Shown: positions 22,101-36,133 of the stretch, piece by piece
Numbering within the stretch: the stretch's first letter is position 1
Layout: each line of letters begins with the position of its first letter
NCBI RefSeq assembly: GCF_051106095.1
Contig: NC_135787.1
Coordinates: 169,717,001-169,781,000, forward strand
Direction: 5' to 3'
From: Pogona vitticeps
Taxonomy: Eukaryota > Chordata > Lepidosauria > Squamata > Agamidae
Length of the DNA: 64,000 nt
Notes under the pieces: generated by a model
Told to the model about the DNA's origin: nothing
The model's input: only the letters and a program-made list of their open reading frames with translations
Databases searched by the model: none
Made by a program: the position numbers and the translations under genes

Positions 22101-25100
22101 AGTTCAGTGTGCAAAAAGGTGGGAAGAGGGAAAATATTAAATGACTGAAATTTTGTTTCTTAGCATAAATAGGTTGCAACTAGAGTAGGCCCATTGAATA
22201 AGTAGATATCGACATGCCATATCCCCACCGATTCAATGGACCTGCTCTAGCTGCAACTTGCTGTGCTGAGTAGATTGGTTTCAGCCATTGTATGCATGTG
22301 TTAGGTGATATTTAGAGCTCTTTACCTTGATTGGTAGTTTAATCAACAGAAACATAGTTGATTGGGGACAATTTTAATTCCTGGCTGTATGAGTGAATGC
22401 CTAGTAGCTTCTTAATATTTTGATTCTGATCCCCTGCGATAATAGAAGACGAGAAAGGAGGAAAAAAGGTGGAGACCCTTTCTTTGTTGCAGATTCTAAA
22501 TGGTGTTCTTAAAATAAATTTAAGTCTTCATGTGGAATTATATACTTCAGTTTCACATGTATTATATGTACGTGATAGGATAAAAGACATCATGTGGAAA
22601 TTTTTAAGGTTTGACTTCTAAAAAAAACCCCTCTCAATTTGCAGCAGTTGGAATTTAAGGGGAAATCACAGTAACATGGCCAGAAACCCATACTTTGTGT
22701 TTGGGGAAATTAAAGAACAAGCTGGTGAGTTGCTGGTTGCAGGCAAAGACCTTTCTCTTTAGGCAGGCTTTCCCTGAGTGACCAGCTGTCAAGTGGGTTT
22801 TTTAAAATTGATTGTTGTACCTTACTGTTTTGAATGTATTTTGCTGTCACTTATGTTTTTGTATGGTATTTCTTTGATCCTTTTTAGTATTTGTATATTC
22901 ACTGTTGTAAACTTTAATATTGTCTAATATTCTCTTTTAATGATGTAAACTGCCTTGGGTTCTTTTAAGGAGAGAGGTGGGATAAAATACTGTATTAATA
23001 TATATTAAAAAAGGATGGGATGACTGGCTCTTTTTGAAAGTGTTGACTAAAGTTAGTACAGTGAATGATAAGACATATAGTTGGTCTTCGATCACTGCTC
23101 TTTTGCTTAGTTTTACAGTGCCTAAAATACCACATTTTGTACTGAATTTATAATAACTGCATGGATAGTTGCTTTTCTATTTAAAATCTGTGACATGCTG
23201 ATAATTCAGTTAAAATGTAAATAGTTACAAAATTATTGCCAATAAATCTGCCTTAAGGACATTGTTTATCAGAAATCACAAGTTAAGTTTGTAATGCTAG
23301 CAGTGCAACTCTGTGCATCATTACTCAAATTGTGTTGAATGGGGTTTTGGCCCCTAGTAAGCGAGTTTTAACATTACAGTATTGAAAAAGTATGTAACTC
23401 ATGAATAATTTACATATTTTGGAATAGTTGTGTTACATTTTTTTTTATTCCATACTCAATTCCTCCATAAACTAAATATTTATACTTAGCTTGCCATACG
23501 TACAGCAATACTCTGAAAGTGTAAAGAAAACACATAATTACAGACTGTGAAATCTGGGATCAGTTTCTGATTAAAGGAACATTTTATTACTTGCTCTAAT
23601 CCTGTAGGGTATAGTTTGTAGGATCCTTAAGATTGTGACACCTAGGTGTAGAAGTATCTAGTGTTCTTTTTACATAAGCAGTATGAGGCAAGTGCCTTCC
23701 TTTTTCCATGTAAGGACTGTATATGTATATTAGGGGCAAAACTGCTTCAAATGATGGGCAGACTTGATAATTTACTTTGCTAAAATGTATCTCCCGTGCT
23801 TTAAAACATTTCCTTTTGTCTAGGATGAATGAATTAAGCCTGAGCCCCGTAGGGATGGAACAGTTGACAGCATCCTCTGTGAGCAATGCTCTGAGTGTTA
23901 CAGGAAACCACATAGGCTTGACATCTTCACCAACACACAATGCCATACCAGCACCAGGTAATATAGCAAGTGGACTGTGTCCATGTGATCTTTTTTATGC
24001 CTCTTAAAATGGAACAAGGAATTTAAATACCTGAGCTCTGATTTAAGAGAAATTGGAGGGCTTATATTCTTTGGTGCAAAAGAAACCTTTCCTGCTGTGT
24101 TTCTTTCTTGCATGTTGGGGCAGTGCCCAGCTTCCGAAGTTTGGCATTTGAGACTCCTGGGTATAATTCATTACATTTTCAGGAAAATGGGTACTGTTCA
24201 AATACAGTATTTTCACCACAAAAAGATTCAGTTTAATAACGTAATTTCTCCCCTGCCCCAAAAGTGTGCTCTTGTTTCCTATAACGTTACTTAATGCATG
24301 TTTTTCACAGTCTCCTTGCTCAGATTGACTCTGTCTCCAGCAGTCTGCTAGTCATTGACACTTCCATTATCTTAGAATGTTTGTTTTCAGAGAGGTAAGG
24401 CCTTGTCTCGATTTGTGCATAGTTGCAAAGGGACAATAGGCTTGCACTCTAAAGCAACAAGCATCAGTTAAGAAAATGTTTGGATACAGTTGTGGAGACA
24501 TTAATCGGGATTCAAAGAGTTTCCAACATTGTAAGATGTCAAGAAAGAAGTCCAGGGATGACTTCAGTCGTAATTAGAAAATAGGACTGATTCGTTGTTT
24601 TATTTCTCATTTCATATATTGTTAACATGTGCTGGAGACGCATATCTGGTGTGAGAATTAGTTTTTGCTTAAGCTATGTATTAGACAGAGTAATAGAGGA
24701 GGCAGAAAAATAAACCTAAATATAGAAAAATAAACCTGTATAGAAGTTTGATCTATAGCATGTTTTAAATTATAAGTACCATGTAGGACCTTTTTAATCT
24801 AGGACCTTCTTTTCATTAGAAACAAGAAATTTGATGACCTCCTCTTTTCTTTCCTCATTACATGCTTGTTTTACTATATTCCCCACATGTTTTCCCTTTA
24901 TTAGCTTTATACTAATCAGCATTTCACTGTGTTTTTTTTTTTTTTTTTAGGATTACCTGTTGCAATTCCTAATCTGGGGCCCTCCTTACCCTCTGCTCTG
25001 TCTCTGATGCTTCCAATGGGCATTGGGGATCGAGGGGTGATGTGTGGCATACCAGAAAGAAATTATACCCTACCTCCACCGCCTTATCCTCACATAGAGA

Positions 25101-28100
25101 GCAGCTATTTCAGACACATTCTACCTGGTGAGTAGTGTAGTATGACTCTTCTGGTGAGTAGTGTGGCATAACTCTTGATAGTTAGTGCAAGTATGTATAA
25201 AATAACTAACTAACTAACTTCCATGTTGGTTATAGCAGAACCTATTTGAGAAGCAGATGCATGATGATGTACAAGAAATTGCCCAAGGATGCATTAATGA
25301 ATAATAAAGGGAATGATATCAGTGTTGTTTTGTTTGGAAAGCCCTTGTGTACTAGTTATCAGGGTATATATTTTAGGGGGAATCTAAAACTGGACAAAAT
25401 AGGGCTCTCTGAAGTTTCCAGTGCTGTTTGTATTGTTGTTTAGCTATTTGTTGTTAAAAAAATCCTTATTCCAGAATTCTGGTAAGACACTTTCCATTCT
25501 TTATTCTGTAGGTCAAGAAATCTTGAAATTGGATAGGATTATTGTGCATAAGGTTTGCTTGCTTGTGGGGGAACAATCATTGTCTTGGTCTGTCTTTAAA
25601 GAGGCTTTTTAGAACAGTAAGTTATTGATTGCAATAATTTGTCCCGTTTGAAATTGCTGTGTACAAAACCAAACGGCTGTGCCTCTCATTTTCTCACTCT
25701 CTTTTCTCTCTTTTTTAGGACTCTTATCTTATTTAGCTGATAGACCTCCACCTCAGTATGTCCACCACAACAATATAAACGTTGACAGTAATCCATCTTT
25801 GTCTGTCTCCAACAACCCTTCAGGCCTTGATCCCTACCAGCCCAATGGAACAGTGGGTCTTGAAGCAAGCATTGTTTCCATGGATTCCCGCTCAGTGAAT
25901 GCACACAGTACCCAAAACTTGCACCCCAGTGACAGCCATGAGGTAGCTCTAGATACAGCCATCACCATGGAAAACGTTTCAAGGGTCCCCAGTCCAATCT
26001 CTACTGATAGGATGGCCGAGGAACTTACAATGGGTGATGTACCTGGGGATCATTCACAGATTGCAAATGGCAGCCGTAATCATGAGCCTATGACTGTGGA
26101 TGCTGTGGGCAGCAGTTTAGCCACAGACGCTGTAGGGCATAATGGCGTCATCCCTCTTCACAGTAGCAGTTTGGAACTTCCAGTTGTAATGGAGCCTGAC
26201 CATATTTCCGCCCGTGTCAGTGGGTTATCTGACAGAACACTTGGGGACTCTATTCACACAGTGTCCATGAGCAGCAATTCTGTGAGTGTTGCACTTTCTA
26301 CCTCACACAACCTCACATCCCTGGAATCTGTCTCATTACATGAAGTGGGCCTCAGTCTGGAGCCAGTCACTGTGTCCTCCATAAGCCAGGAAGTAGCCAT
26401 GGGACAAAATCACGTGGATGTCTCCTCTGACAGTCTTACATTTGTGCCATCATCACTGCAACTGGAAGACTCCAATTCAAACAAGGAGAATATGGCCACC
26501 CTGTTTACCATATGTGAGTGTGTCCCAGGGTGGGTTTGACTTAGCTTCTGGCTAGAAATTGGATTGCAGCCACTTTGAAGAAAAGCCTTTGCTTCTTGCA
26601 GTAAGCTTAGTTTATTGTGGATGCGGTGGTTAAATCTGTATGAACCATGAAAGAAATATTCTGGTAATGGAATTATTCAGGTGCCAGAAGATGCCGGAAC
26701 TGATACGTGTAGATGTATAGTAAACAGTTAAAGATGTTTGATATGTAATTTTTGTTTTTTCATACCAGTGCACTTCCTGTTTTTACAGCATAAAATAAGT
26801 CTTCCCCCCGCCCCCATTCTGGCTGAATAGAGATCACAGTCTGGAAGTTATGACTTACTAGTAGCATAGTTACTTTTGAAGAGTTACTTTGCTTTTTAAT
26901 ATTAAAAAACAAATAGAAAAGGTGATATTAAGTTGTATTTTAGAAGTAACAGTGAGCAAGAATGAAGTTGCTTTATTGATGCAACAAGTCCCTTTTTCTG
27001 GTCATTTAAAAAATCATTTTTAGAGGCATTTAGGCAGAACATTTTCTAAGTGAGATTTTCTCTGACATTCTCACTCTCTGTAACAAGAGTATGGAGCAAC
27101 ATGAGTGACTTACTGAGTTTGGGTTTTTTTCACACTAATGAGTAACAGCAATTAATTAGTTTTTAAACAGTATAGCAGAAATTTATTTTAAAAAAGTAAC
27201 TTTCTAAGCTCTGTTAGAGACATATCTGCAAAGAGTCTCATTCAGCTATGTCTTTCACTCCCCAATACCTACATATATTGGATATGAAGTGAAATCAAGT
27301 CAGTTCTTCCTCTTTGCTTTCCTGAATATCATTGTTGAATGATCTTATTCCTGTTTTTCAGTTGCTTTGTATGCTTATAAATATCATGCTATACTTACCA
27401 TCATTCACAAGAGACACACATTTAATGCCGGTTCTCTTGGTTGCACTTGCTGGCCCAAAGATGGGGGAAAGGTAGCTTGTTCTTCCATTGCCCTTTTCCT
27501 CAGTCAGTACATCCAGCCATTCACTTGGAAACTGAAAGGAAAGGCATTCTGAGAGATAACCAAGGTTATGTGTCTATCTGTCAGCAACTGTGCATTCACT
27601 ACATGCTGTCCACCAGTATTAGTGGTGCATTTTGATTAGTAGCGATAAAATTATCAGTCACTTGTTTCATGTTTCTCTGTTTCTGCTGTGTTTAGATACA
27701 GTCCTCTAAGAATGGTGTGCTGGATATTTCCCTAGGAAAGTATACTGCTGTGAGTTATGCCTGATGCACAATACTTAGGACCAGCTTAGTTTTAAACGGA
27801 CAACCAAGAGCCATTAATTTTACAAACAACCCACTCTTGACAGAGATTAAGATGCCAGTACTGTTTTTTTTGTTATGAACAAGATGGTTGCCCACAGTTT
27901 TGGACTCTGTGATTGGACGTGCTTTGTTTTTGCTCTGCATCTTTTATGTGTACTTGCAACGTTGTAATTTTGCCTTTGGTAATACAAAGAAGCATCTCCT
28001 TGATGATGTTTCTGCCTTTCCCCCCATTTGCAGGGTGCACACTGTGTGACAAGGCCTACCCATCAGATTGCCCAGACCATGGACCTGTGACCTTTATTTC

Positions 28101-30909
28101 AGACACCCCAATAGAGAGTCGAGCCAGGCTGTCTCTCCCAAAACAGCTTGTTATCCGCCAGTCTATCATGGGAGCTGAAGTTGGTAAGGATCTAGTTAAT
28201 TGTGTATTTTTGAACTAAAGCAGACTGGGTAGGGAAGGGTAGAGGTCACAAGCAAAGTGATAGGTAGGTGTATGAAATGATAATGCAATTATCATTTGAA
28301 AAGAAAATGGATCTGGACAAAAGGTAGACCTTGCATGAGAATCTTTTTCTGATCAACAAATAATGGTTAAATACTAATTATTAATTAATAACTTGGAGAA
28401 GCAATAGTGTAGCTTAACCAATCTTTGCACGCTCATATAGAGAACAATTAATATAGCCAGAAAAATGATAATAGTAAATATTTCCATAAGATTAAAGAGC
28501 CACAGAAACTCCTTCAGTAAAGTAATTTTTCTGTTTTAGAGGTGGTGATAATAATTGGAAGAGCAAGATTCTAGCAGCAGTTTTGTTTGGCTCCTACTAT
28601 AATGAAGCAAATTTGTAGTTACTATTATTCTCTAGCATACTTGAAGTCTGCAAAGAAACTTCACAAGTAGACAGTCATCTTAGTTGTCTTTTTTAATTAT
28701 TTGCCTGAGGAAGAGTTCCTGGAACTCAGCAATTTCCACAGTATTTTGTTACCTTTCAATTGGCTTAAGTAAAGGTATTACACTAATGAGAGTTTTGTTG
28801 TATTTGTTTCAGATAGGCAGTATTTTTAATTATCAGCCTGTCTTGGGTCTTGTTTGAATGTGGCCCCTAGCTATGCTTCAGCCATGAATGCAAAGACCCA
28901 TAATTTGTGAAACTATACAACTAACTCACAGAAAAATCATTGTGTATTCAGTTTTTATTGGTATTTTAAAATAGTTAATCCGAGTTCTGTGACATTATAC
29001 TTAATTGTGTTTTTCTGATAGTCTCTTTTATTTAGCTAAAACAGTGAATTTTTTTTCTTGCCTTATGAAGGAAAGGCTTTATGAAATGCAGATATAGATT
29101 GTGGTAAGAGGAAACTTTAATGTAGAAAAGTTAACCATGAGATTTCTGTTCATAAAGGTCTCAAAAGCCTTTAAAGCCAGTGGTCCATAAACTCTCATAT
29201 TAAGATAATTCTCTTTGTAGTGATTTACTTGCTGTAGAACTGTTGTCTAATTCCTGCATATTACAGAAGACTCATGGGTATATTCTAAGAATCCATGGTT
29301 TGTGTGTGTCACTAACCAGACATGGATTTTACTTTTTCTCTACTTGAATTAAGAGTGTTTACCTAGAAAATACCTAACATGTTCTTCATTTGTATCTTTG
29401 TCTGCTGGGGATGGGGTGGGGGAACGGGCTCAGTAGAGGTAAGTAAGTTGTCCAACAAAGAGTTATTATTGAGTTACTTGGTTGAATACTAGATCCAGGG
29501 AAAACAGCTTGAAACCATTATCCTCTAAGGTAATAATGCAATTAACAACCTCTCCAGAGATGATTTTTTTTTGTATGGTGACTGGAAGAATTACATGTTT
29601 ATGGTTCTAGGGACGGTGGTTCTTTCAACTGCACAAAAAAATTGACGGCTGGAGAGTTGTGGTGCATTCTTGTCCCCAGTAACCTCTTGGAGAGTTTCAG
29701 GTACCTGAAACCATCTCAGTTCCTAGCTATGTTCTCTCTTGCTTCTACGGTTTCTGAAATAAGAATTTTCTGTTTTTGCAGGCTGCATCATGCAATCTTT
29801 AATGAGCATGGGAGATCAGGACCTAAGTTTCAGAACTCACCTAAAAGTAAATGGTTTGATTATTAGAGGAAAAATTAATCTAAGCAGTGACTACAATTGA
29901 GCTTCTTCCCTCAAGTGTTACGTGATGTAGTTTCTGTGACTAGCCCATTCGGTAGAAGCTTTCTTTGCGTGATGCTTAGCAGTAGCCCTCGGAGCACTTT
30001 AATATAAGTACTACATTTGCTATTGTCATTGTTCTTATAATTCAGTAGATGTAGTCAGTGGGATTTTATTTGTTTTTGTTTTTAAACTGATGGTAGGTGT
30101 ATGGACTCGAGAAACCATTCCTGTGCGTACTTGTTTTGGACCGCTTCTTGGACAACAGAGTCACTCTATGGAAGTAGCTGATTGGACAGACAAATCAGCC
30201 AATCACATATGGAAGGTCAGTTTGTTTTGTCATGTTTTCCTTTTCATGATTAATCCTATGCAAAACAATAGCTGGGATTTGGCTTTTCCTCCTCTCGTTA
30301 ATTTTTTTTAAAAAAAAGATAGCACTACTGATAGTTTTCCTGATATTTCATATACATTTCATTCTGTCTCTTAATGTCTGATGAAGTGGACATGCCTGCA
30401 AAAGCTTACATTAAAATATAATGGTTAGTCTTTAAGGTGCCACGTTTTTGTCTTTTTGTTTTGTTTCTTTGGATTTTGCTTGAGAGCACTACACTTGTTA
30501 GTGTGAGGAAAAGTGTTCAGGATGGCAGTGCTCAGTCAGAATATAAATTAGTAAAAAAATGTGCTGCCTGGTAGATGTTAGATGATTATCTATTGATCCC
30601 ACTGTTGGGAAGAAAAAAATGTTCTTCTTTTCAAAGTGCACAGGCTTGTTTGAACTCCATACCAAAAATAAGATTTCTCACGATGGCTTTCACAGCAGCA
30701 GCTCTTCTTCTTTCCTCAGGGAACCTCAGAGACTGAAATCCTCTTGGGGAGCTCTAGCCCCTTTCAAAGATTTGAATTGTGGCAGCTTGGAAATGTTAGT
30801 TGGAGAGGCATCAGCTCTAACAAACAAACAGGGGCTTGTGGTGTAATATCTTCATGCTTTATTTTATTTTATTTTATTTTATTTTATTTTATTTTATTTT
30901 ATTTTATTT

Positions 30910-30973
<64 letters not shown>

Positions 30974-33900
30974 TGTTTATTTGTTTATTTATTTATTTAT
31001 TGGACTTATATACCGCCCCATAGTGCTACAAGCACTCTCCGGGCGGTTTACAATTTTAATTATACAGGCTACACATTGCCCCCCCCCCCCAGCAAGCTGG
31101 GTATTCATTTTACCGACCTCGGAAGGATGGAAGGCTGAGTCAACCTTGAGCCGGCTACCTGGGATTTGAACCCCAGGTCGTGAGCACAGTTTTAGCTGCA
31201 GTACAGCGATTTAACCACTGCGCCACGAGGCTCATTATATGGCTCTTTAGATTGGTTCGGGCCATTGCTACTGTGCTCATGGGACTTGCCAGAGAGAAAG
31301 GGGGGGGGGGTCCTATCACCATGAATAAGAAAGCCAGCTCTTACCTCATGTAGCTGCTGAGATATTTCCTCTAAGAAAATGTTAATTGATCTTTTGTCTT
31401 ACTTATCTCCTGTCAGATGTACCACAACAATGTCCTGGAGTTCTGCATCATCACAACTGATGAAAATGAATGTAACTGGATGATGTTTGTACGGAAAGCC
31501 AGGTGAAGTTTTCCTGTTTCTTTAGCTGCTGGAATCCCAAGTATAGTTTCAGAGGATTCTTTATAAAGATATTGTCATGCTTCTACCACACCTTTTTCTT
31601 ACAAAACTGCACTGGCTATTCAGTGCCTTCAGGGCAGAATTCAAAGTGTGGATGTGGAGATTTAAAGCACTAAATCATTTAAATCTAAGGTATATGGAGA
31701 AACACATCCTTCTCTTGTGTTCCGGTTATACCTTACAATCTTCAGGAAAGGCCCTGTTTGAGATAACCTTCGGGGAGCTCCTGACAAAGCGCTCCTTTCT
31801 GGAATCAACTCTTTTAATAATAGGAGCTTACCTGACTAGCTTAAGTCATTTAAGAGAGCATTTGAGACGTTTGATACCAGAATGTTTAAAATTAGATTTT
31901 AAATTATGGACAGTTCTCTATTTTTAACAAGGGTCATTATTTTAAGGTTTTATTATTTGTACTGTTCTTTCGTAGAGATTTCCAGAGAGGTGTTGATATT
32001 AAAATAACAAAGAGTCTTTGCCACCTTAAACATCTCCATGGGATGCTTCCTGATAACTGTTAAATATCCCTTAACAACTATTGTTAATATCATCACTTTA
32101 CTAGTATAACCATACATGTTGGTGATTCAAGAAGAAGATATTTCTGTCTTGTCTAAACTTGATGATTCTGATGGAGATAATTTTTTTCAGTTTTAATTGA
32201 ATTATGAGCTCTGCTAACTCATGCATAGTGGGTGCTGAACAGCATCTTCAGTAGATTATAGTGGACAGAATTTACTTTACTATTAATGTTTGAAGAATGC
32301 ACCTGTGCCTCTCTGCAGTTGTATGCGAGAGAGAAAGGCCAGTTGAGATTCAGAATTTCTCCTTTAATCCTGACTTGTTAAAAAAAACTGTTTATGACCT
32401 AGGACAGTTGCTCAGATATGGGCAGTTGTAATTTCACAACAGAGGCAGGATGGTGGTGTCTATGGATGGAAGAAGCTTGAGATGCCTTTCAGTTCATTGC
32501 CCATCCATTTTTCCTCTTTGGAATGTACCTTGAAGAAAGAGAAAAGTTGAGAGAAACTGAATATATTAAATAATTATATATTTCAGAAAAGTAAACATGT
32601 CCATGATAACTAGAAAAGTAGCATTTGTTATAGTTGATTTTTAATTGCCTTTTGCTTAGGATATGTTATATGCTGGTGTTGCAATTTAACTATGATTGTA
32701 TAAAGTTTTAATGGATTTCCCCCTATGTGTGGGACAGGAATCGGGAAGAACAGAATTTGGTTGCTTACCCTCATGATGGAAAGGTTTACTTCTGCACCTC
32801 CCGTGATATCCCTCCAGACCATGAGCTGCTTTTTTACTATAGTCGAGATTATGCCCAGCAGATGGGTAAGTAGTTTGACAAGCTTGGTATTAATGTAACT
32901 TCTAGTACTTTGTTCTATATTTCTTTTCAGGTCTTTGACTGAATGGATTTAATTCATCCTGTTCCATTTTCTTTTTCTGAATTTGATGTTTTAACTGCAT
33001 ATAATGGCCAATTTGCACATTATTGCTTTTGCAGTAAGCTTCAGTCCATTCTGTATTGTGAACCTATTTCACAGATGTAAGTTTGTAGAGTTTTCCGTGC
33101 ATTTAAAAAATCAGGATTATTTGGATGGTATTGTTCACATCCATATTACAATTTTAGTTCCTGTTTTTCATTGCATCATAAAAATCAGTGCTCCTCCAAC
33201 ATGCCCATTTAATACTATTAGATGAATAATGTAATAGTATTAAATGGGCATGTAATGAATCATGTGAGTCTTGATCCTAACCTGTGCTGGTTAGATCTTC
33301 TGGGAGTTGCAAAACATGAACACCTGGTATGCCAAGTTTGGGAATTACTGGTGCAAGATACTTTACTCAGTCCTTTGGAATAAGGATTGCTTTCCTGCAA
33401 TCTAAAGGCTATGCATTTTGCAGTTCATTGTACTGAATTAAGTGAAGAATGACTTACAAGTAATACAATACAATAGTAAAGTAAATTCTGTCCACTACAT
33501 TCTACTGCTGAAGATGCTGTTCAGTATCCACTATGCATGTGTTAGCAGAGCTTGTAATTCAATGAAGTTTCTTACAAGCAAGAAAACATTTGTTTTGAGA
33601 ATTGTAGTGGTTCCAAGTAGAAGATTTGGTTTTGTGTTAAAGGTGTTCCTGAGCATCCTGATGTGCACACTTGTCACTGCGGAAAAGAATGTGCTTCCTA
33701 CACTGAGTTCAAGGTGCATCTGAGTAGTCACATCCATAGCCACTTCTCCAGTCAGGGGCACAGCACCAGCCATGGACCAGGCCACAGTAAGGAAAGAAAA
33801 TGGAAATGTTCCATGTGTCCTCAAGCTTTCATCTCTCCTTCCAAGCTTCATGTTCACTTCATGGGGCACATGGGGATGAAGCCACACAAGTGTGATTTCT

Positions 33901-36083
33901 GTAGCAAAGCCTTCAGTGACCCCAGTAATCTCCGTACACACCTCAAAATTCATACAGGTAAGTGTAGACAAGAGGGAAGTTTCAAGTTACCTTTCCAAAG
34001 TTCCATTTGTGACCTAGTAAATGAGTTGATTGTTGCACAAACCTACCTTGTTTGTTCATTTGTAAAATAGAGGACTTGTCATCTAGGTAATTTATGACTT
34101 GCACTAAGTGAAACATTAAAGCTTTAAAACCCAATTGCATATGGATTTTAATTGGAATCACTGAGTTAATCTCAGCTACTATGTTACCTTCCCCTTGCCA
34201 CATTCCCAGTACTAAAGTACAGTGGTGCCTCGCTTAACGATTACCTTGTTAAACGACGAAACCGCTATATGATGACTGTTTTGTGATCGCTTTTGCGATC
34301 GCAAAACAATGTTTTAACAAGCAAAATTCACTTCCCGATGATCGGTTCCCTGCTTCAGGAACCGATTCTTTGCTAGAAGACGTTTTTAAAACAGCTGATT
34401 GGCGGCTTAAAAATGGCTGCCCACTGTGTAAAATGGCTCCTCGCTGTGTTTTTGGACGGATTCCTTACTTTACAGGCACCGAAAACGGCTGCCCCTATGG
34501 AGGATCTTCGCTGGATGATGAGTTATTTAGCCCATTGGAATGCATTGAACGGGTTTTCAATGCGTTTCAATGGGATTTTTTATTTTGCTTAACGAGGATT
34601 TCGCTCTACAGTGATGTTGCTGGAACGGATTATCCTTGTTAAGCGAGGCACCACTATATAGATTTTTAATCTGGCTCCAGGCATTAGGGTATGCTGTGTG
34701 TTGTACCCTACTGTCTTGTTTAAATAGGCTGTACAGAATGGAAGGAGCATAGAACTGTGTTTCCTTCACACTATTCTCCTTGAATCCTTTACACAGAGCA
34801 TGTCTGAACCACAGCTTTGTACCTGGATACAGCCAAGTCTCTTTCGCTTCCTAAACAGGTGTCTTAAGCTGTGCATTCTTCGTAGATCCTTTGATCTCCT
34901 TGTACAGTTTCTGTGCACTTTTACCTGGCTAAATAAATACGGTAGTTGTACAACACTGACCAGGTCTAAACAAGCTGAAAATGCTTTTTTCAAAAATGTG
35001 CCAGAAGTAAATATCAAAAACTGAGTCGTTTGGACGGGAGGGGGTGTTCAGTGGCCAGTCTTTCCCTTGGCAGTTGCCCCACCCTTCCAGACAAATTGGA
35101 AAAGCAAGCAGTCCTTAATGCCACGATAAAACAGAAGCCTACATCAACTGATACATGAATGTTAAATGAAATGTGTTGGTAAGGAATCTAATCATTGGGA
35201 AAGAAAACACCAGAAATTGAAAGAAATGAGGAAAACAGTCTTGGGGCACCCACACGTGATTTAAAGTGTAACTTGGAACATTCTATATGTATGTAGAACA
35301 ACATTGTTGCCTTGCAGATGATTAATTTAGGGATATTGTTCTTAAAAGTCATGGTACCACCCTGCCCTCCCTAATATGTAGAATATAACCTAACCCGCTG
35401 GGAATTTTCCTTAAGGCCTGATAGACCAGAGGTTTACACTTGTTTGTACACCTTTCTCTCCCCGAACGCTGGTTGAAAGAAACAAGAAGGAAATTACAGT
35501 CCCTAAGTGTTGCAGCTTCATCCATATCAAAATACAAGGACATACATCCAGTTTCCAGTTTCACTCTATGATGAATCTGCTTAGAACAGCAGGATGGCAG
35601 AGAAATACTTTGGGAGTTGTGAAACATTGAATTTGGTTTAGACATAAAAGAGGGAAATATATGCAGGGCTACTTTACCATAATACACTTAACTAAGGATC
35701 TTTTGTGTGCCAAAGTGATGGCCAGTAGAAAAATCCTCCTGAAGTGTAAGCAGTTTAAGGCAACATATGGCCATGTGTTCACAAGGGATACTTAAATTTC
35801 ACGTTGGAAATTTATGAACAAAAAGGGGATGTTATGCTACCCTGCTTAATACAGGAAAGAATAGAGACTGTCTTCCTTTTGCATCTGTAAAGTCTGCTCA
35901 TAGCAGTAGCTTTACCTCTTATGATACTAATGTTTAATCCCTTATACAGCCCCATTTATAGGAAGTCAAGGATGTTTTCAAACCTGATAAATTCAGGTAC
36001 ATTCTTTTGACCCCACATTATGATTGCTTTTTGTGCCATTTCACAGGTCTTTCTTTCTTTCTTTCTTTCTTTTTCTTTCTTTT

Positions 36084-36133
<50 letters not shown>

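Larger units (their letters stand above)
19176..23823 (+). other. PRDM4 intron 1 contents
   Basis: This 4.6-kb intron holds a CR1 scrap, a Sauria SINE and an L2-like end listed separately. A 16-bp direct repeat 'tactatttattcacat' occurs twice near 19233 and 19267. Nothing else is recognised. Confidence 0.5.

Noticed and set aside
30744-31169. Phe/Leu-rich frames of 100-141 codons
   Set aside because: They are translations of the ATTTT/CTTT microsatellite and the adjoining SINE.
33531-33971. 146-codon minus-strand frame
   Set aside because: It is the antisense of PRDM4 exon 9.
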